Positions 1-9,528 of a DNA stretch of 24,769 nt are shown one piece after another. Each line of letters starts with the position of its first letter. Positions within the stretch are counted from its first letter, which is position 1. The translations under genes and the position numbers were made by a program. The stretch is taken from positions 832,562 through 857,330 of the forward strand of contig BFEA01000281.1 of NCBI GenBank assembly GCA_003427395.1. Direction: 5' to 3'. A model generated the notes under the pieces. That model had not been told where the DNA came from, did no database searches, and was given only the letters and a program-made list of their open reading frames with translations. The stretch comes from Chara braunii. Lineage: Eukaryota; Streptophyta; Charophyceae; Charales; Characeae.

Positions 1-60
<60 letters not shown>
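1..60. repeat. (GT)n microsatellite at the left end
   Basis: Uninterrupted GT dinucleotides start at base 1, so the true length is unknown. The right end of the window is a (CA)n run, so the sequence probably ends where assembly failed in simple repeats. Confidence 0.97.
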
Positions 61-61
<1 letters not shown>

Positions 62-235
62 CCTACCATTCCCTAAATGATAAGAAAAAGTGACAAGTTG
101 ACAACAACATCCACTGAAATCCGAGAACCACAAAATCTTGAAAAAAAAAGGAAAAATTATTATGTAGAAAGACAAGGTACGTAGTATTTTGAGTTGTAAT
201 GGATGTATTATGCACAGAAATATTATGTACCTTTG

Positions 236-242
236 CTCTCCC

Positions 243-305
<63 letters not shown>

Positions 306-353
306 CACACACAAACACACACATACACACACACGCGCACGCGCGCGCTTACA
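236..353. repeat. compound (CT)n-(CA)n-(CG/CA)n microsatellite
   Basis: CT repeats (about 242-263) pass directly into CA repeats with AAAC interruptions, then a short CGCACGCGCGCG segment. Short ORFs across it translate to SLSLSL/HTHTHT or VCVCVC and are artefacts. Confidence 0.95.
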
Positions 354-1781
354 CGCATACAACCACACTAGCGTAAAAAAGTACAACATTGTAAAATAAC
401 GAATATGCAATATTTTGGAAGAAAAAAATGACAACAATCAGTGTTATGTACCTAGAGGGAGGGTGAGAAGGGTGAGGAGGGGAAGGGGTGGGTTTTAGTA
501 GAGGGAGTTGGGAATGGAGTAGGAAACAGAGTGAGTAATATACGACGAATAATTTTTTTATTTTTTTTTGGTGGTTCTTCTATTTTTGTGTACAAACATA
601 AAATATACAGATGGTTAACATCGAACATTCGATTCCCAATAGATGATCAACACATTACCAACGCATTCTCAACATATAACCAACAGAAGACTCTCATAGC
701 TATATATGTCAATGTTGACTTCCATCAGATGTCCTACGATCACATAAGAATCCCTATAAAAACAGATGAAAAAATGAAACAAACACCTTATATACGTCAA
801 GCCCTATGATAAATTTATTAATTTTCAGGCTGCATTTTTTCTGTTGTCCCGCGCGGGCGAATAGCGACCGCGGTATGAAAACCAAGAAACGGTTTCGGTT
901 GGGACTTTTTTGAATTTTTGCGCGCGCGTGCCTAAGCTCTGACTTCTTCGCGCCCCTCGCACCCCCGTTTCTTGCTTTGCATCCCCGCGCCATCTTCCTT
1001 TCTTGCTGCGCGCGTTTTCCCCCATGCAGGACTCTTCGTCTTCCTCTACGTCCAGCTTGATCCCCACCCCGTCTTCCTCTACGAGTGAATGGCTGCGTAG
1101 TTGGGATGCACGGATCAATGTGGAAGGCAAAAAGGCGCACCACTTGAACGAACACCCCAATCACGCCTGACCACACGACTCCGCGGAACACCCCTTCCGA
1201 AACCCTTCACCCTTCTTTTGTCCTGCTCGTCTACAACCGGTGTTGCCCGCACCTCGCGCTGACAACCCGCCGCCTCCCACGCGGATCGGCTGCAATGCTG
1301 TGCGAGCTATGCGCGAACGTCCGCGACCCCGAACAGGCTTGACGAGCCCAAGTTACGGGCGGAGCGACGACGTGGGTCGGGCTTAGCGATAGACTCGGGG
1401 TAAGCCAGCTGGAGGGATTGAGCAGTGGTGGAGATCGGACGCCGATCACGACAGGGTCTTGTGGCTATGGTGGTCGGTGGTCCTTGGGAAGTTTGTGGTT
1501 GCGCCTGAGGGCGTCAGCCAATTGGAAAATTTTGTGTACAAGGAAACTCGCTTTCTTTTCTCCTGCTTTGTCTCCGTGAGATGTATACAACGTCCCGTCG
1601 AGTGGGTAATCGGTTGTATGCATGGGAGTGAGTCGCGGTGAGATGGTTTGTAAAGGGGTGTGAGTCTGTGTATGCATGTATGTGGTCCTTGGATATTGCG
1701 TGGTGATTGTCTGCCTGGATGCATGCTTAAGTCGGCCATCGTACCTCTTTTTCCTTTTGCCTCGTTCCCCTGTTAGTTCCG
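354..1781. other. no recognisable gene; AT-rich then CpG-rich DNA
   Basis: The stretch to about 820 is AT-rich with T runs and a G-rich patch (about 456-515). From about 845 it becomes GC- and CpG-rich. ORFs of 60-145 codons occur on both strands at 754-1812 but overlap each other in several frames and show no recognisable domain. Nothing here supports a gene call; a promoter-proximal CpG-rich region or an old repeat are both possible. Confidence 0.6.
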
Positions 1782-2021
1782 TTGTCCGATCGCGTAGGGC
1801 GAGGGCCTTCATGTACCGAAGGGATCCCTTCCGTCCTGCGCGCTCGAGTCGGAGTCCCGCGGCGCCGACATCTGACGTGGCGCATCGCTGTTGAGGATTG
1901 GAGACATTCGCTGTGCCCGCTGAAGGTGGTCAGCAAACGGCTCCGCCACTCCTTCGGACCCCTCTGGTTGAGTGGTGTCAAACCTGAGAGCGAGCGAGCG
2001 CGCGCGCGCGCGCGCGCGCAC

Positions 2022-2066
<45 letters not shown>

Positions 2067-2567
2067 GTTGTCGCTCTTTGTATGGAGACGGATTCCCAAC
2101 CAAGCACGGGTTCTCGCCCGTGCACTTACCCCGACTCCACGCGCCGCAGTGCACTCCCGATTTTCCCCATCGTCGACGACGACAACATCTACTGCGACGC
2201 GGACGTACGGAGTGCCCTACGACGCGCGAAGCAGCTTCACTGGCGCAACCCTGAACGGGCTTGTCACATCGCGGGGGAAGGGTTTGTGCTGATAGACCGC
2301 TTTTCGTCCCCGCCCCTTATACTGCCCTACACCGACCTGACGGTGCTCCCCTGGTGTGCGGCTTGCGCCACGTGGCGCCCCCAGTTTGGTTGCCGCTGGT
2401 GCCAGCAGGGGGACTCCTGCTCGTGGCGAAGGCTGGTTCTGGGGTACGAAGGAGCCGCCCGGTTCCCTGAACTCTCCCGGGACGCCGGAGCTCTCCCTGC
2501 CCGTTTCCGTATCCCGACTGCCGCGACCGCCCCTGCCCGCCGGGTTCCCCCGACCATGAGTCCCTGA
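1782..2567 (+). CDS. hypothetical ORF with CxxC...CxxC cluster (doubtful)
   Basis: An ATG-started frame of 261 codons. Residues about 70-95 are encoded by a (GC)n/(GA)n microsatellite and read as alternating R/A then R/E, so the N-terminal third is suspect. After the microsatellite the frame stays open for about 165 codons. That part contains acidic PIVDDDN, a segment reading EGFVLIDRF, and a cysteine cluster PWCAAC (about 2356-2375) followed by GCRWC (about 2389-2403), spaced like a small zinc-ribbon. A proline/alanine-rich tail follows. I do not recognise the family. The region is GC-rich, which by itself favours long open frames, and overlapping minus-strand ORFs exist. The cysteine pairs are the only argument for coding; an exon or a transposon-encoded fragment is possible. 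Confidence 0.25.
1987..2066. repeat. (GC)n-(GA)n compound microsatellite
   Basis: GAGC repeats run into an alternating GC tract and then about 18 GA units. The alternating GC part could adopt Z-DNA; the GA part is polypurine. Confidence 0.95.
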
Positions 2568-3027
2568 GGCCTCGACGAACCCAACGACGAGGATTGAGAA
2601 TCCGCACGGGGGAATCCATCGCCCCTTTACCCAGAGCTGGTCCGGCGAGGAATAGGTCCCCCGTCCCTCCTTTTTCCCCATCTAGAGAAACCGGGTTGGG
2701 CTCGTCCGTTCACCCCGTTCTCTTCCCCCGTTGTCTTTGGTAATCCTGACCAAGGATCGAGCCCCAGTCAGAGGAAAACCTATCAGCCCCGAAACGAGAG
2801 ACTCCCATTCCTACCGGGAGACTCAACCCCCATGGCCAAAAATCCTCGGCCACGCCCCCTTCTACTCTGATCGGCAACCCGGTACGGAAAGCCGCGAAAG
2901 GGCGTGAGGTTGCGCATTACAGGTGTCATAGTTCTGTGTATATGTGTACCCAGAGGCCATGCATGTTTGTATGAGCCCGTAGGCTATGTGTATATATGTT
3001 CACAAGCCATGTTTGTGTCTGCCTGAA
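2568..3027. other. no gene seen; GC-rich then TG-rich DNA
   Basis: The first 300 bases are C-rich without an open frame worth reporting. From about 2925 the sequence contains recurring short phrases such as GGCTATGTGT and CCCGAAGGCC, diverged versions of the tandem duplication that follows. Confidence 0.5.
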
Positions 3028-3193
3028 GGCTATGTGTGCTCTGTGTAACTGTATAGCGAGATGTATGTGCCCGAAGGCCAGATATGTATAGTATTATGTA
3101 GAGGGAACTAGGCTATGTGTGCTCTGTGTAACTGTATAGCGAGATGTATGTGCCCGAAGGCCAGATATGTATAGTATTATGTAGAGGGAACTA
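3028..3193. repeat. 83-bp perfect tandem duplication
   Basis: Bases 3028-3110 and 3111-3193 are identical by eye; each starts GGCTATGTGTGCTCTG and ends GAGGGAACTA. The upstream 2930-3027 segment holds shorter diverged forms of the same phrases, so this is the newest step of a local tandem expansion. Confidence 0.9.
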
Positions 3194-3242
3194 TGTGTTC
3201 GTTGAAGAGATGACAGGGCAAGCTGGACAAGAACCCCCCCGA

Positions 3243-3316
3243 AGTCCCAGGCCAGACTCAAACCCATGATCTATGACATGTGACCTGAAGACTCTACCAT
3301 TTGAGCAACAATCGCA
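3243..3316 (-). repeat. tRNA-like head of a SINE or tRNA pseudogene
   Basis: On the minus strand an A-box-like TTGCTCAAATGGTAG (3294-3308) is followed about 30 bases later by a B-box-like GGGTTTGAGTC (3255-3265). Each box has one mismatch to the RNA polymerase III consensus (TRGYNNANNNG and GWTCRANNC). The T-stem and acceptor stem do not pair well, so this is not a working tRNA. A tRNA-derived SINE head is the simplest reading; the body would extend leftward toward 3200. Confidence 0.45.
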
Positions 3317-3445
3317 AACGGCACCTGCCAGACTGGGGAGTTGTCTTTCTTGCAACCATCTGATGTATCTTGAGACGCTGGACCCGGTTTCCAGCAGGTG
3401 CTGCGCCAACTGGACTACGAATACTACTAATATCTTCTTGCCCTG

Positions 3446-3535
3446 AATATCAACGTACGGTCATTATATCTGCATTTAGATGGAAAGATATCCCAAATAC
3501 AGCTATAATGACCATACGTTGTATCGGGGGAAGAA
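3446..3535. repeat. foldback element, copy 1
   Basis: Near-perfect 18-bp inverted repeat: 3451-3468 (CAACGTACGGTCATTATA) against 3504-3521, 17 of 18 positions complementary, loop 35 bases. The interior (TGCATTTAGATGG, CCCAAATACAGCT) and right flank (GGGGGAAGAAGGTAG) match the element at 23618-23726, so the two are members of one family. Confidence 0.65.
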
Positions 3536-3654
3536 GGTAGGAGGGGATGCTCATACTAGCACTCCACCTTGTCGAAAGGTGGCGTCTTTCACAAAACAAA
3601 AAAAAACGGAAAAAAGAAAACCATAAACAAGGCCTGAAAGGCTGCCCTGTCATC

Positions 3655-3728
3655 CAGCCACTTAGCTCAGTTCGTTAGGCACACAAGTGGCATTCAGGAG
3701 GTTGTGGGTCCGAGCCCCATAACCGCCT
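3655..3728 (+). repeat. tRNA-like head of a SINE or tRNA pseudogene
   Basis: Plus strand A-box-like TAGCTCAGTTCGTTAGGC (from about 3663) and B-box-like GGGTCCGAGCC (from about 3706). The T-arm is well preserved: GTGGG and CCCAT flank a seven-base loop TCCGAGC and pair in 5 of 5 positions including one wobble. The acceptor arms do not pair, so it is not a functional tRNA gene. The sequence continues without a clear border to about 3790, as expected for a SINE body. Confidence 0.5.
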
Positions 3729-4380
3729 GCAGCGCACTTAGTGCCAACCAGCGGTGATAGTCCGCTTGATACCCCTGATCNGTATTAGCAGAGTCCTTGG
3801 CCAACACGGGTGTGAGTGTGAGTGTGAGTGGTTTGTGTGTGGTGTGTGTGAGAATGTTGGCCTTAGACACTGCTGTTATTTGCTTGGGGGCGGGGGACAA
3901 TGACAAGGGAGGCGCAGCTATTAGCAAAATGCTCGGTCTTTGCGTTAGCTGGAACCCCACCGGCAGCCGCACCCCATCCTTGACCACCATGGTTGGGGGG
4001 GGGGGCAACATGCATCCCCTCTGATGGCTGGAGGGAGACAATAAAGCTATGTTCGCAGGGGTCCCCTGTATAAGCCTTAGGAGTAGTGGTTGGTTGGTAG
4101 TGAAGGTGAATTGAAAGAATTTGAAAGATGATGAAAGATTGGAGAGAAGAATATAGAGCAGTTTTATATTTAAAAAAAAAGGGGGGGGAACGGCTGTCCT
4201 GTCCAGGTTCAACAGTTGTTTCTTTTTTTGGCTCCAATTTATTTGTGGGGAGCCGCATGTGCTGGGAACTGCACCCAGTGTCCCATATGAGAACATTTAC
4301 AAAACAATTTGAAGCACCGGGTCCATTACCTGGCTTTGGCTGAGAGGATCATGCATGATCAGGAAGCAGCTACTGAGTTT
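3729..4380. other. no gene; TG-rich and low-complexity DNA
   Basis: Contains a GTGTGAGTGTGAG tract (about 3806-3855), a G9 run near 3995, A and G homopolymers near 4170-4188, and one N at 3781. The 200-codon minus frame here crosses the N and reads low-complexity sequence, so I do not call it. Confidence 0.55.
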
Positions 4381-4401
4381 CAAGGCAAATTAGGAGGAAC
4401 T

Positions 4402-4443
4402 TACACTATGAGAATATTCCAGTACACTATGAGAATATTCCAG
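4402..4443. repeat. 21-bp tandem duplication
   Basis: ACACTATGAGAATATTCCAG occurs twice back to back, separated by a single T. Confidence 0.85.
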
Positions 4444-4554
4444 ACCTTTGTCACACTATGTAGCCCCTTCTGCAATCCGCAGTAATCCTCAAAATACCCC
4501 AAATAGCTAAGGTTGTCAAACAAACCAAACCACGGCCCAACCACCACAACCCTA

Positions 4555-5460
4555 ATTCTCTGCCAGGCTCATCCAGGCCTCACACCTCCATACTGCTAGG
4601 TTACAGAGCAACACGACTCACTCCAGCTCCGACCAGCGTCCACCTGAAAGCAACTCCCAGCCATCCTCTAAGATGCCTGCCTCAAAGCATACCCGGATCA
4701 CCCTACCAGGTCTCACGGCCCCGCCTTCAGCAGTAACAGAGTTATACCCCAGCTCCAACCAGTGCCGTTTCGATGCGGACGGCCAAAGACCGCTGAATAC
4801 AGCAGCACTGTGTGGATCCAGATTGATTGCCAACAACCTCAGAATCCCAGGTACTTCTTCAGACAACCCGGGATGACAAGAGTGCCCACTTGATTTTTAG
4901 AGACACTCAGAATTAGAGTTGGGAAAACCAGGGCACTGTCAGGGTCTTAGTTTGAAAATTTGTTTCAGTCATGATTTCGTGAATGTTGTGTCAGACCGAG
5001 GAAAATCATGAATGTATACAACCCAGCTTTATGGTCGGGTGGGAATGTGTTGTATTCGAGGGAGGCCTGAACTGCATTTAAAACTGAATTTGTAACTGCG
5101 CCCTAGTTACTCGATTAGCGTTCCTAGCTGAGGAGAGAACCTACACAAAACTGCCTGGATGTTGTTGGTAGAACATCCCAAACCCACCTCCACCTTCATA
5201 TCCTCAGTCCGGAGCTCTGCACACCTCTTGCCCCCTCATGCTAGGCTACAGGGCAGTACGAACCGCCCCAGCTCCGAACAACATTGTCCCTCTGGCAGCT
5301 CATGGATGGCCACTGAAACTGCCTTTCACCCTCGACAGTTCCCCAGATCTCTCTATCAGACCTCGTGCCCCTGCCCAATTCGAGTTACAGGGCAGCGTGA
5401 CCAAACCCCAGCTCTGCCCAACGTTGGTCTGGCATCGGCCATCCATCAACTTGGACATGA
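4555..5460. repeat. degenerate four-copy repeat, unit about 135-160 bp
   Basis: Four segments share a core resembling GCTAGGCTACAGGGCA, followed 15-20 bases later by CCCCAGCTCCGAACA. Cores start near 4594, 4728, 5239 and 5383. The first two and last two are spaced 134 and 144 bases; a 500-base unrelated segment separates the pairs. Copies are strongly diverged. The frames through them are not conserved, so I treat this as an old tandem repeat rather than coding sequence. Confidence 0.5.
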
Positions 5461-6240
5461 CTTCGTTAACACAGTTTCAGACAAGACCACTCACCTCACC
5501 CAGGCGTCTCTGCTTTCAGTTGGACTCCCACTCTTGAAGTTGTTGAGATAAGCAGCGATTTTGCAAACACCTAAGCAAACAAGGAGATTCCCCGCTCACC
5601 CATCCGTGAGCCCTACCAATGCTTCCATCCTCAACACGAAACATATCTCATACAACCAAAAGAGAATTGGCCAAACTTTTGAAATTTTGTAGGGGTATTC
5701 GACTCTACATATATCTTATAGGGGATTTTAGCATATATGTGAGCTTTTAGGGGTATGTTGCAAATTTCTCCTAAGATATAGGATGTCACAGTGTAACTTA
5801 GCGCAGCCAAAAACAAGCAAAATAACTTAGCCCACCTGCTGCTTGCAACCAGACGAATTGCACACTGGTCTCTTCTGACGCGTAGGATGCTTTAGTTTTT
5901 TGGTACTTCTTCAATGCTACCAGAGGTGCTACGAGCCCAGACGCTTGGCACCTCCCATCTGTCTCGGATGTCTGTTCGAATAGCCCAAACAACCTTCCGA
6001 CACCAACGTCAAATTTTCTCAAGTCGAAAGACGTCTAGGAGAAGATGCAGGTTTCGTTGTTATGCCACGTGGTGCCTATGGGCCTCGTAGTTCAGTATCC
6101 AACACAAAAGGCCTCAGTCGAAGACTTCTAGCGCAAAGTTCTTCCTCGTCACGACCTTTGTACCCGAGCATGCCATAGGAGAGATTGTTAGCTTATGCAT
6201 ATATTTTCAAGTCCCCTTATATTCGTAATGGTTTCAAATC
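5461..6240. other. no gene seen
   Basis: Mixed-composition DNA with short open frames only. An AT-rich patch (about 5690-5790) contains recurring AGGGGTAT / TAGGGGATT and ACATATAT phrases. No domain, RNA gene or large repeat is recognised. Confidence 0.5.
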
Positions 6241-6249
6241 GGTACAACA

Positions 6250-6790
6250 ATTTCAAACTGATTTGGGATGCTTGGATGGATGGCCTTAAACGAGTTTCAG
6301 AAGCTTCAGATAGTTCAGTTCATCCTTGCGATTTCAGACGTGTGTTGTAGGCTTGGCCGAAGAGACCTAGAAACAATTTTAAAAGCTTCAGACACTGAAG
6401 GTCATTGCTGTGGTTTCAAACGGGTGTTGTTGGCTTGGATGAAGATACCTAAAAGTGGTTTCATGTCTTCCCACCTGAAACTGTTGAAATGACCCGAAGT
6501 GGCTGAACCTTCTGAAAGCGGTTTCAACTGACCCCATTCGAGCATTAGAGATGGGTCCAGTTGAAACTGCTTTTAGAAGTTTCAGTCACTTCAGGTCATT
6601 TCAACTATTTCAGATCGATGATTGATGCTTGGGTAGAGGCAACTGAAATGGTTTAGTCATTTTAGATAATCGCTGCAGTTTCAGAGGGGTGTTGGATGCT
6701 TGAATGGGGGGACCTGAAAACAGTTTCAGAAGCTCCAACCACTTCAAGTTATTTCAACGATTTTAGGTCTCCCTATCTGAAATTGCTTTC
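6250..6790. repeat. degenerate tandem repeat rich in GTTTCAGAAGCTTCAG
   Basis: A unit of roughly 90-110 bp recurs with strong divergence. Its hallmarks are GATGCTTGGATG, a GACCTGAAA-like phrase, GTTTCAGAAGCTTCAG and CACTTCAGGTCATTTCAA. Units to the left (6250-6460) and right (6620-6790) are in the same orientation; the one in the middle is inverted and creates the long hairpin annotated separately. Confidence 0.6.
6475..6613. repeat. long imperfect hairpin, 63-bp arms
   Basis: Bases 6475-6537 and 6551-6613 are reverse complements at 54 of 63 positions by hand count, separated by a 13-base loop. A transcript from either strand would form a long stem with scattered mismatches. It could be a foldback transposon, an inverted repeat unit, or a small-RNA precursor. 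Confidence 0.75.
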
Positions 6791-6982
6791 AAGTCTCTCA
6801 TTCATTCGAGTGCGCAATACATACAATTCTCACATCAAGGACAAAAAAGAGGGGAAGGAAGGAAGAGGGGATAAAGTGATTTAGAAGACGACCAAAAAGT
6901 GAGTAGAATAGAAGACAAAACTTTAAGAAATTGTTGAATCTGAACTTAAAAACATTCCTAGATATAACCCGATCACCAACAC

Positions 6983-6984
<2 letters not shown>

Positions 6985-7059
<75 letters not shown>

Positions 7060-7060
7060 N

Positions 7061-7105
<45 letters not shown>

Positions 7106-7320
7106 CCACTCACTTTCGACTCGGTGCAGGCAGTCTGTCGCCTCGTACAAACTAACACTTCTGTGTCGTCACGCTGCTTAATCTGATTATGCAGGCCTAG
7201 TTCACTCGTGTCTAACAGTCCCCCGCAACCACAAGTCAACCTCAACACAATCGCCACCATCACGTCACATCGCCCAACTATGAACTTACCTCTACAATTA
7301 TGCTAACTCCGAAGATTAGA
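6985..7320. repeat. (CT)n plus diverged partial copy of the 1.9-kb unit
   Basis: A (CT)n tract (6985-7102, with an N at 7060) is followed by sequence aligning with the segment after (CT)n in both 1.9-kb units (18480 and 20443 onward). Shared blocks include GCAGGCAGTCTGTCGCC, a GTCGTCACGCTGCTTA-like block, and ATCGCCCAACT near 7268. Similarity fades after about 7310, before the TATA-like site of the full units. Confidence 0.6.
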
Positions 7321-7347
7321 TCAGACAGAGATGAGACCGCTGCCGGA

Positions 7348-7577
7348 GCAAATACCCTTACAAGGGTATTTGCCCTGATTTATGCAGGTCACACAAGGTG
7401 TATCTGCGACGCTAGCCGACACAATGTCGCACCTTTTTGTGCGACCCACACCCGAGCCGCTAAGTTAGAGGCGATTCTAGTAGGTAAGGCTAGAATGTGT
7501 GTATGGATGCGCATTACAACGGCGCATGAGAAGCGAATGGGTTGACGCCGACCGGTTAGGTCGGCAAGACAGTCAAC
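7348..7577. other. cluster of three perfect short hairpins
   Basis: (1) 7348-7359 / 7362-7373, a perfect 12-bp inverted repeat with a 2-base loop. (2) 7426-7432 / 7439-7445 (GTCGCAC/GTGCGAC), loop 6. (3) 7547-7553 / 7559-7565 (GCCGACC/GGTCGGC), loop 5, enclosed by GTTGAC 7541-7546 and GTCAAC 7572-7577. Function unknown; a structured RNA or element termini are possible. Confidence 0.6.
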
Positions 7578-7785
7578 AGCCTCGCGCCTCAACGTGACAT
7601 TTTCATGTTTACACCTTTTTTTTTTCCGCTTTCTTTTTATTTTATTTTCTTGTTTAATTTTCTTGGCCGCACATTGGTTATACTTTTTTTTATTTCACCT
7701 TGTGGTCGATTGAATCCAACTACCAGAACCATTGCCGATCTTCATGTTTTTTTAATCCACTCTTCAAGACATGAATAATCACTGC
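7574..7785. other. no gene; T-rich DNA
   Basis: Runs of T and TTTTATTTTATTT near 7615-7700. No feature recognised. Confidence 0.5.
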
Positions 7786-8010
7786 AGTTGGAGTACTACT
7801 TTCATTGGCCCACACATAGCTGAGTGGCAAAATGGAATCTGGGTCAAATCGGTACGACGATTATTTCACGGGCTTAATGAGTTTTTGAATTTTCTTTGAT
7901 AACTTTCCTGAAAATACTCCGACCTAATCTATGGATTCTCGAATTTTCAAATTTTTCTGCAAATTCCTCCAAAAGGGTCACATGGAAATACTCCGACCTG
8001 CAGATTTTTC
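7786..8010 (-). repeat. inverted copy of the ~200-bp repeat, plus short duplication
   Basis: Bases about 7798-7845, read on the minus strand, match the 15716-15760 segment (ATTTGACCC...ATTCCATTTTGCCAC...ATGTGTGGGCCAA), so a member of that family lies here in opposite orientation. Within 7910-8020, GAAATACTCCGACCT and TTTTTCTGCAAATTCCTC each occur twice about 70 bases apart. Confidence 0.55.
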
Positions 8011-8934
8011 TGCAAATTCCTCTCTCCCCATGGAAACTCCAACGCCTATTGAGGTCTCAGTTACATGTAAAGGGGTCACAAGATCCAAAGGGATTACTCC
8101 TCTCCCCAAAAGACAACCCCCCGTTTGTTTACTGTCTCCGCAGGAAGGCGCCTCCTCGCCTCTCCGCCCCAGTTCAAAACAGCCCCCAGAATACCCCTCA
8201 TGCTCCCTCAGTCGCATACAGTACCCCCTAAAGTATGTCCCCGCAGATCAGAAGATCCCCCTTCGTTCCTGCCGCACCCCGTCCAAGTGGAACAACCCTC
8301 TCAACTCTCACCCTGCTGACATTAACACCCCTTGTCCTCTCTCCGCAACCGCCATAGATGATCTGACCCGAAAATCAGCGTGGCCCAAAAAAGGACAAAC
8401 CCTCAATACCGCCCCTACTACCCTCTCAAAGCTCACACCACCCACCTTGTGTAACCCTTGCAGGGAGGGACTCCAACCCTAAAGGAGATATCCATTCCAA
8501 CATCTCTGACCCCGATCTCACAAGATCACAGGTTGAGACTCCCTTGCTAAAAACAACAAACTAAGACTAATTACTTGAGTAAAAACTGTTTGAAAAATCC
8601 CACGTCGAGTAAGAAATTCAATTTTAAAGAAGAATCCCGGATTTCCATCAACAAAATCATAATACAAATTTCAAAATTCGGAAAACCGAGTTAATTTTTT
8701 TTTATGAGTCATACAAACGAAGTTTGAATCATGAATTTAGCATCAAGATGAAGATAAGATTTGATAAGATTTAAAAATCCAAATAGGGAAACAAAATAGG
8801 GAATCGATTCTGATGTCCGAACGGACTTACGACTCTGATTTCCAGAACCCCAAGGTTCAAGGAATCGCTCAAATAATAAATCAGGAAATACTAAGCGGAA
8901 AAACAAATCGACAATCAGTTGTGTATGAGAGAAA
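8011..8934. other. no convincing gene
   Basis: A C-rich segment (about 8030-8480) leaves a 183-codon plus frame open, but it reads proline/serine-rich low-complexity sequence without a domain; I do not call it. From 8500 to the PLE border the DNA is AT-rich with no recognised feature. Confidence 0.5.
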
Positions 8935-9180
8935 CCATAACAGGCAGACTGCGGCAAACAGCCTGTCGGGAGACACAGTAGTCGGGAAGATACATGCACA
9001 CTCAGTAGCAGCGGTACAGAGTTAATGAACAAAACCCGAAAGAACTGTCAATACAACGTGACATAGCACAAACCAGCTTTCCAAAATTCAAACATCAAAA
9101 TACTCCGAGACGCAGCCGCACTTCATGCATGTCTCAACCCAAAAACCATATCCCGATCTCCCCGAAAAAGACAAAGTAGA

Positions 9181-9230
9181 TTCCTTCTACCGGTTTCGTC
9201 CGGCTACTACTCAGACTCATCGGGAGGGCA
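9181..9230 (-). ncRNA. hammerhead ribozyme, left copy (core mutated)
   Basis: Read on the minus strand: stem I 5' strand 9228-9224 (CCCTC), core 9223-9217 CCGATGA (consensus CUGANGA, so U4 is changed to C), stem II 9216-9212 with 9202-9198 (GTCTG/CGGAC, one wobble), loop 9211-9203, invariant GAAA 9197-9194, minimal palindromic stem III CCGG, UA before the predicted cleavage point, and stem I 3' strand 9187-9183 (GAAGG, one mismatch to the 5' strand). It lies on the same strand as the retroelement ORF. The CCGG stem III has no room for a loop, so like other retroelement hammerheads it would probably act as a dimer. The U4 change and the stem I mismatch predict weak or no cleavage. Confidence 0.8.
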
Positions 9231-9401
9231 TACTCCTCAGAGCACTTCTGTCGAAAAGAGGCCTAAAGCCTTGCCTCTTCCTACTACATATACACGTCAC
9301 GAGTCACTTCTTCCTATGCCTATCACCTCGTCACGTGCCTATGTCGTGAATCTGGACATACTGTAAGTCACACTACATAAGTCGCTAGGTAGATAAAAAC
9401 G

Positions 9402-9440
9402 ATAAAATGAAATGAAATAAAATAAAATAAAATAAAAATA
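9402..9440. repeat. (AAAAT)n tract in the left pseudo-LTR
   Basis: AAATG and AAAAT repeats inside the pseudo-LTR. The matching place in the right copy is the assembly gap. Confidence 0.9.
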
Positions 9441-9528
9441 AAACCAGCAAAACCGAATTCCGAGGCCTCGGCCACGGTACCGCTTCGTCCCGTGGCCCGA
9501 CCCAACAAAATTTAGTCGGACAGTTATA

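Noticed and set aside
3028-3193. CRISPR-like array
   Set aside because: Two adjacent 83-bp units with no spacers in eukaryotic DNA; simple tandem duplication.
3655-3728. functional tRNA gene
   Set aside because: Acceptor strands do not pair and the anticodon arm is poor, although T-arm and A box look good.
3694-4296. 200-codon minus frame
   Set aside because: Crosses an N, homopolymers and a tRNA-like repeat; reads low-complexity sequence.
7931-8482. 183-codon plus frame
   Set aside because: Proline/serine-rich, follows from C-rich composition; begins inside repeated DNA; no domain.
9125-9349. 74-codon plus frame conserved in both pseudo-LTRs (also 14103-14354)
   Set aside because: Conserved only because the pseudo-LTRs are duplicates; it is antisense to the ribozyme and differs by an in-frame duplication.
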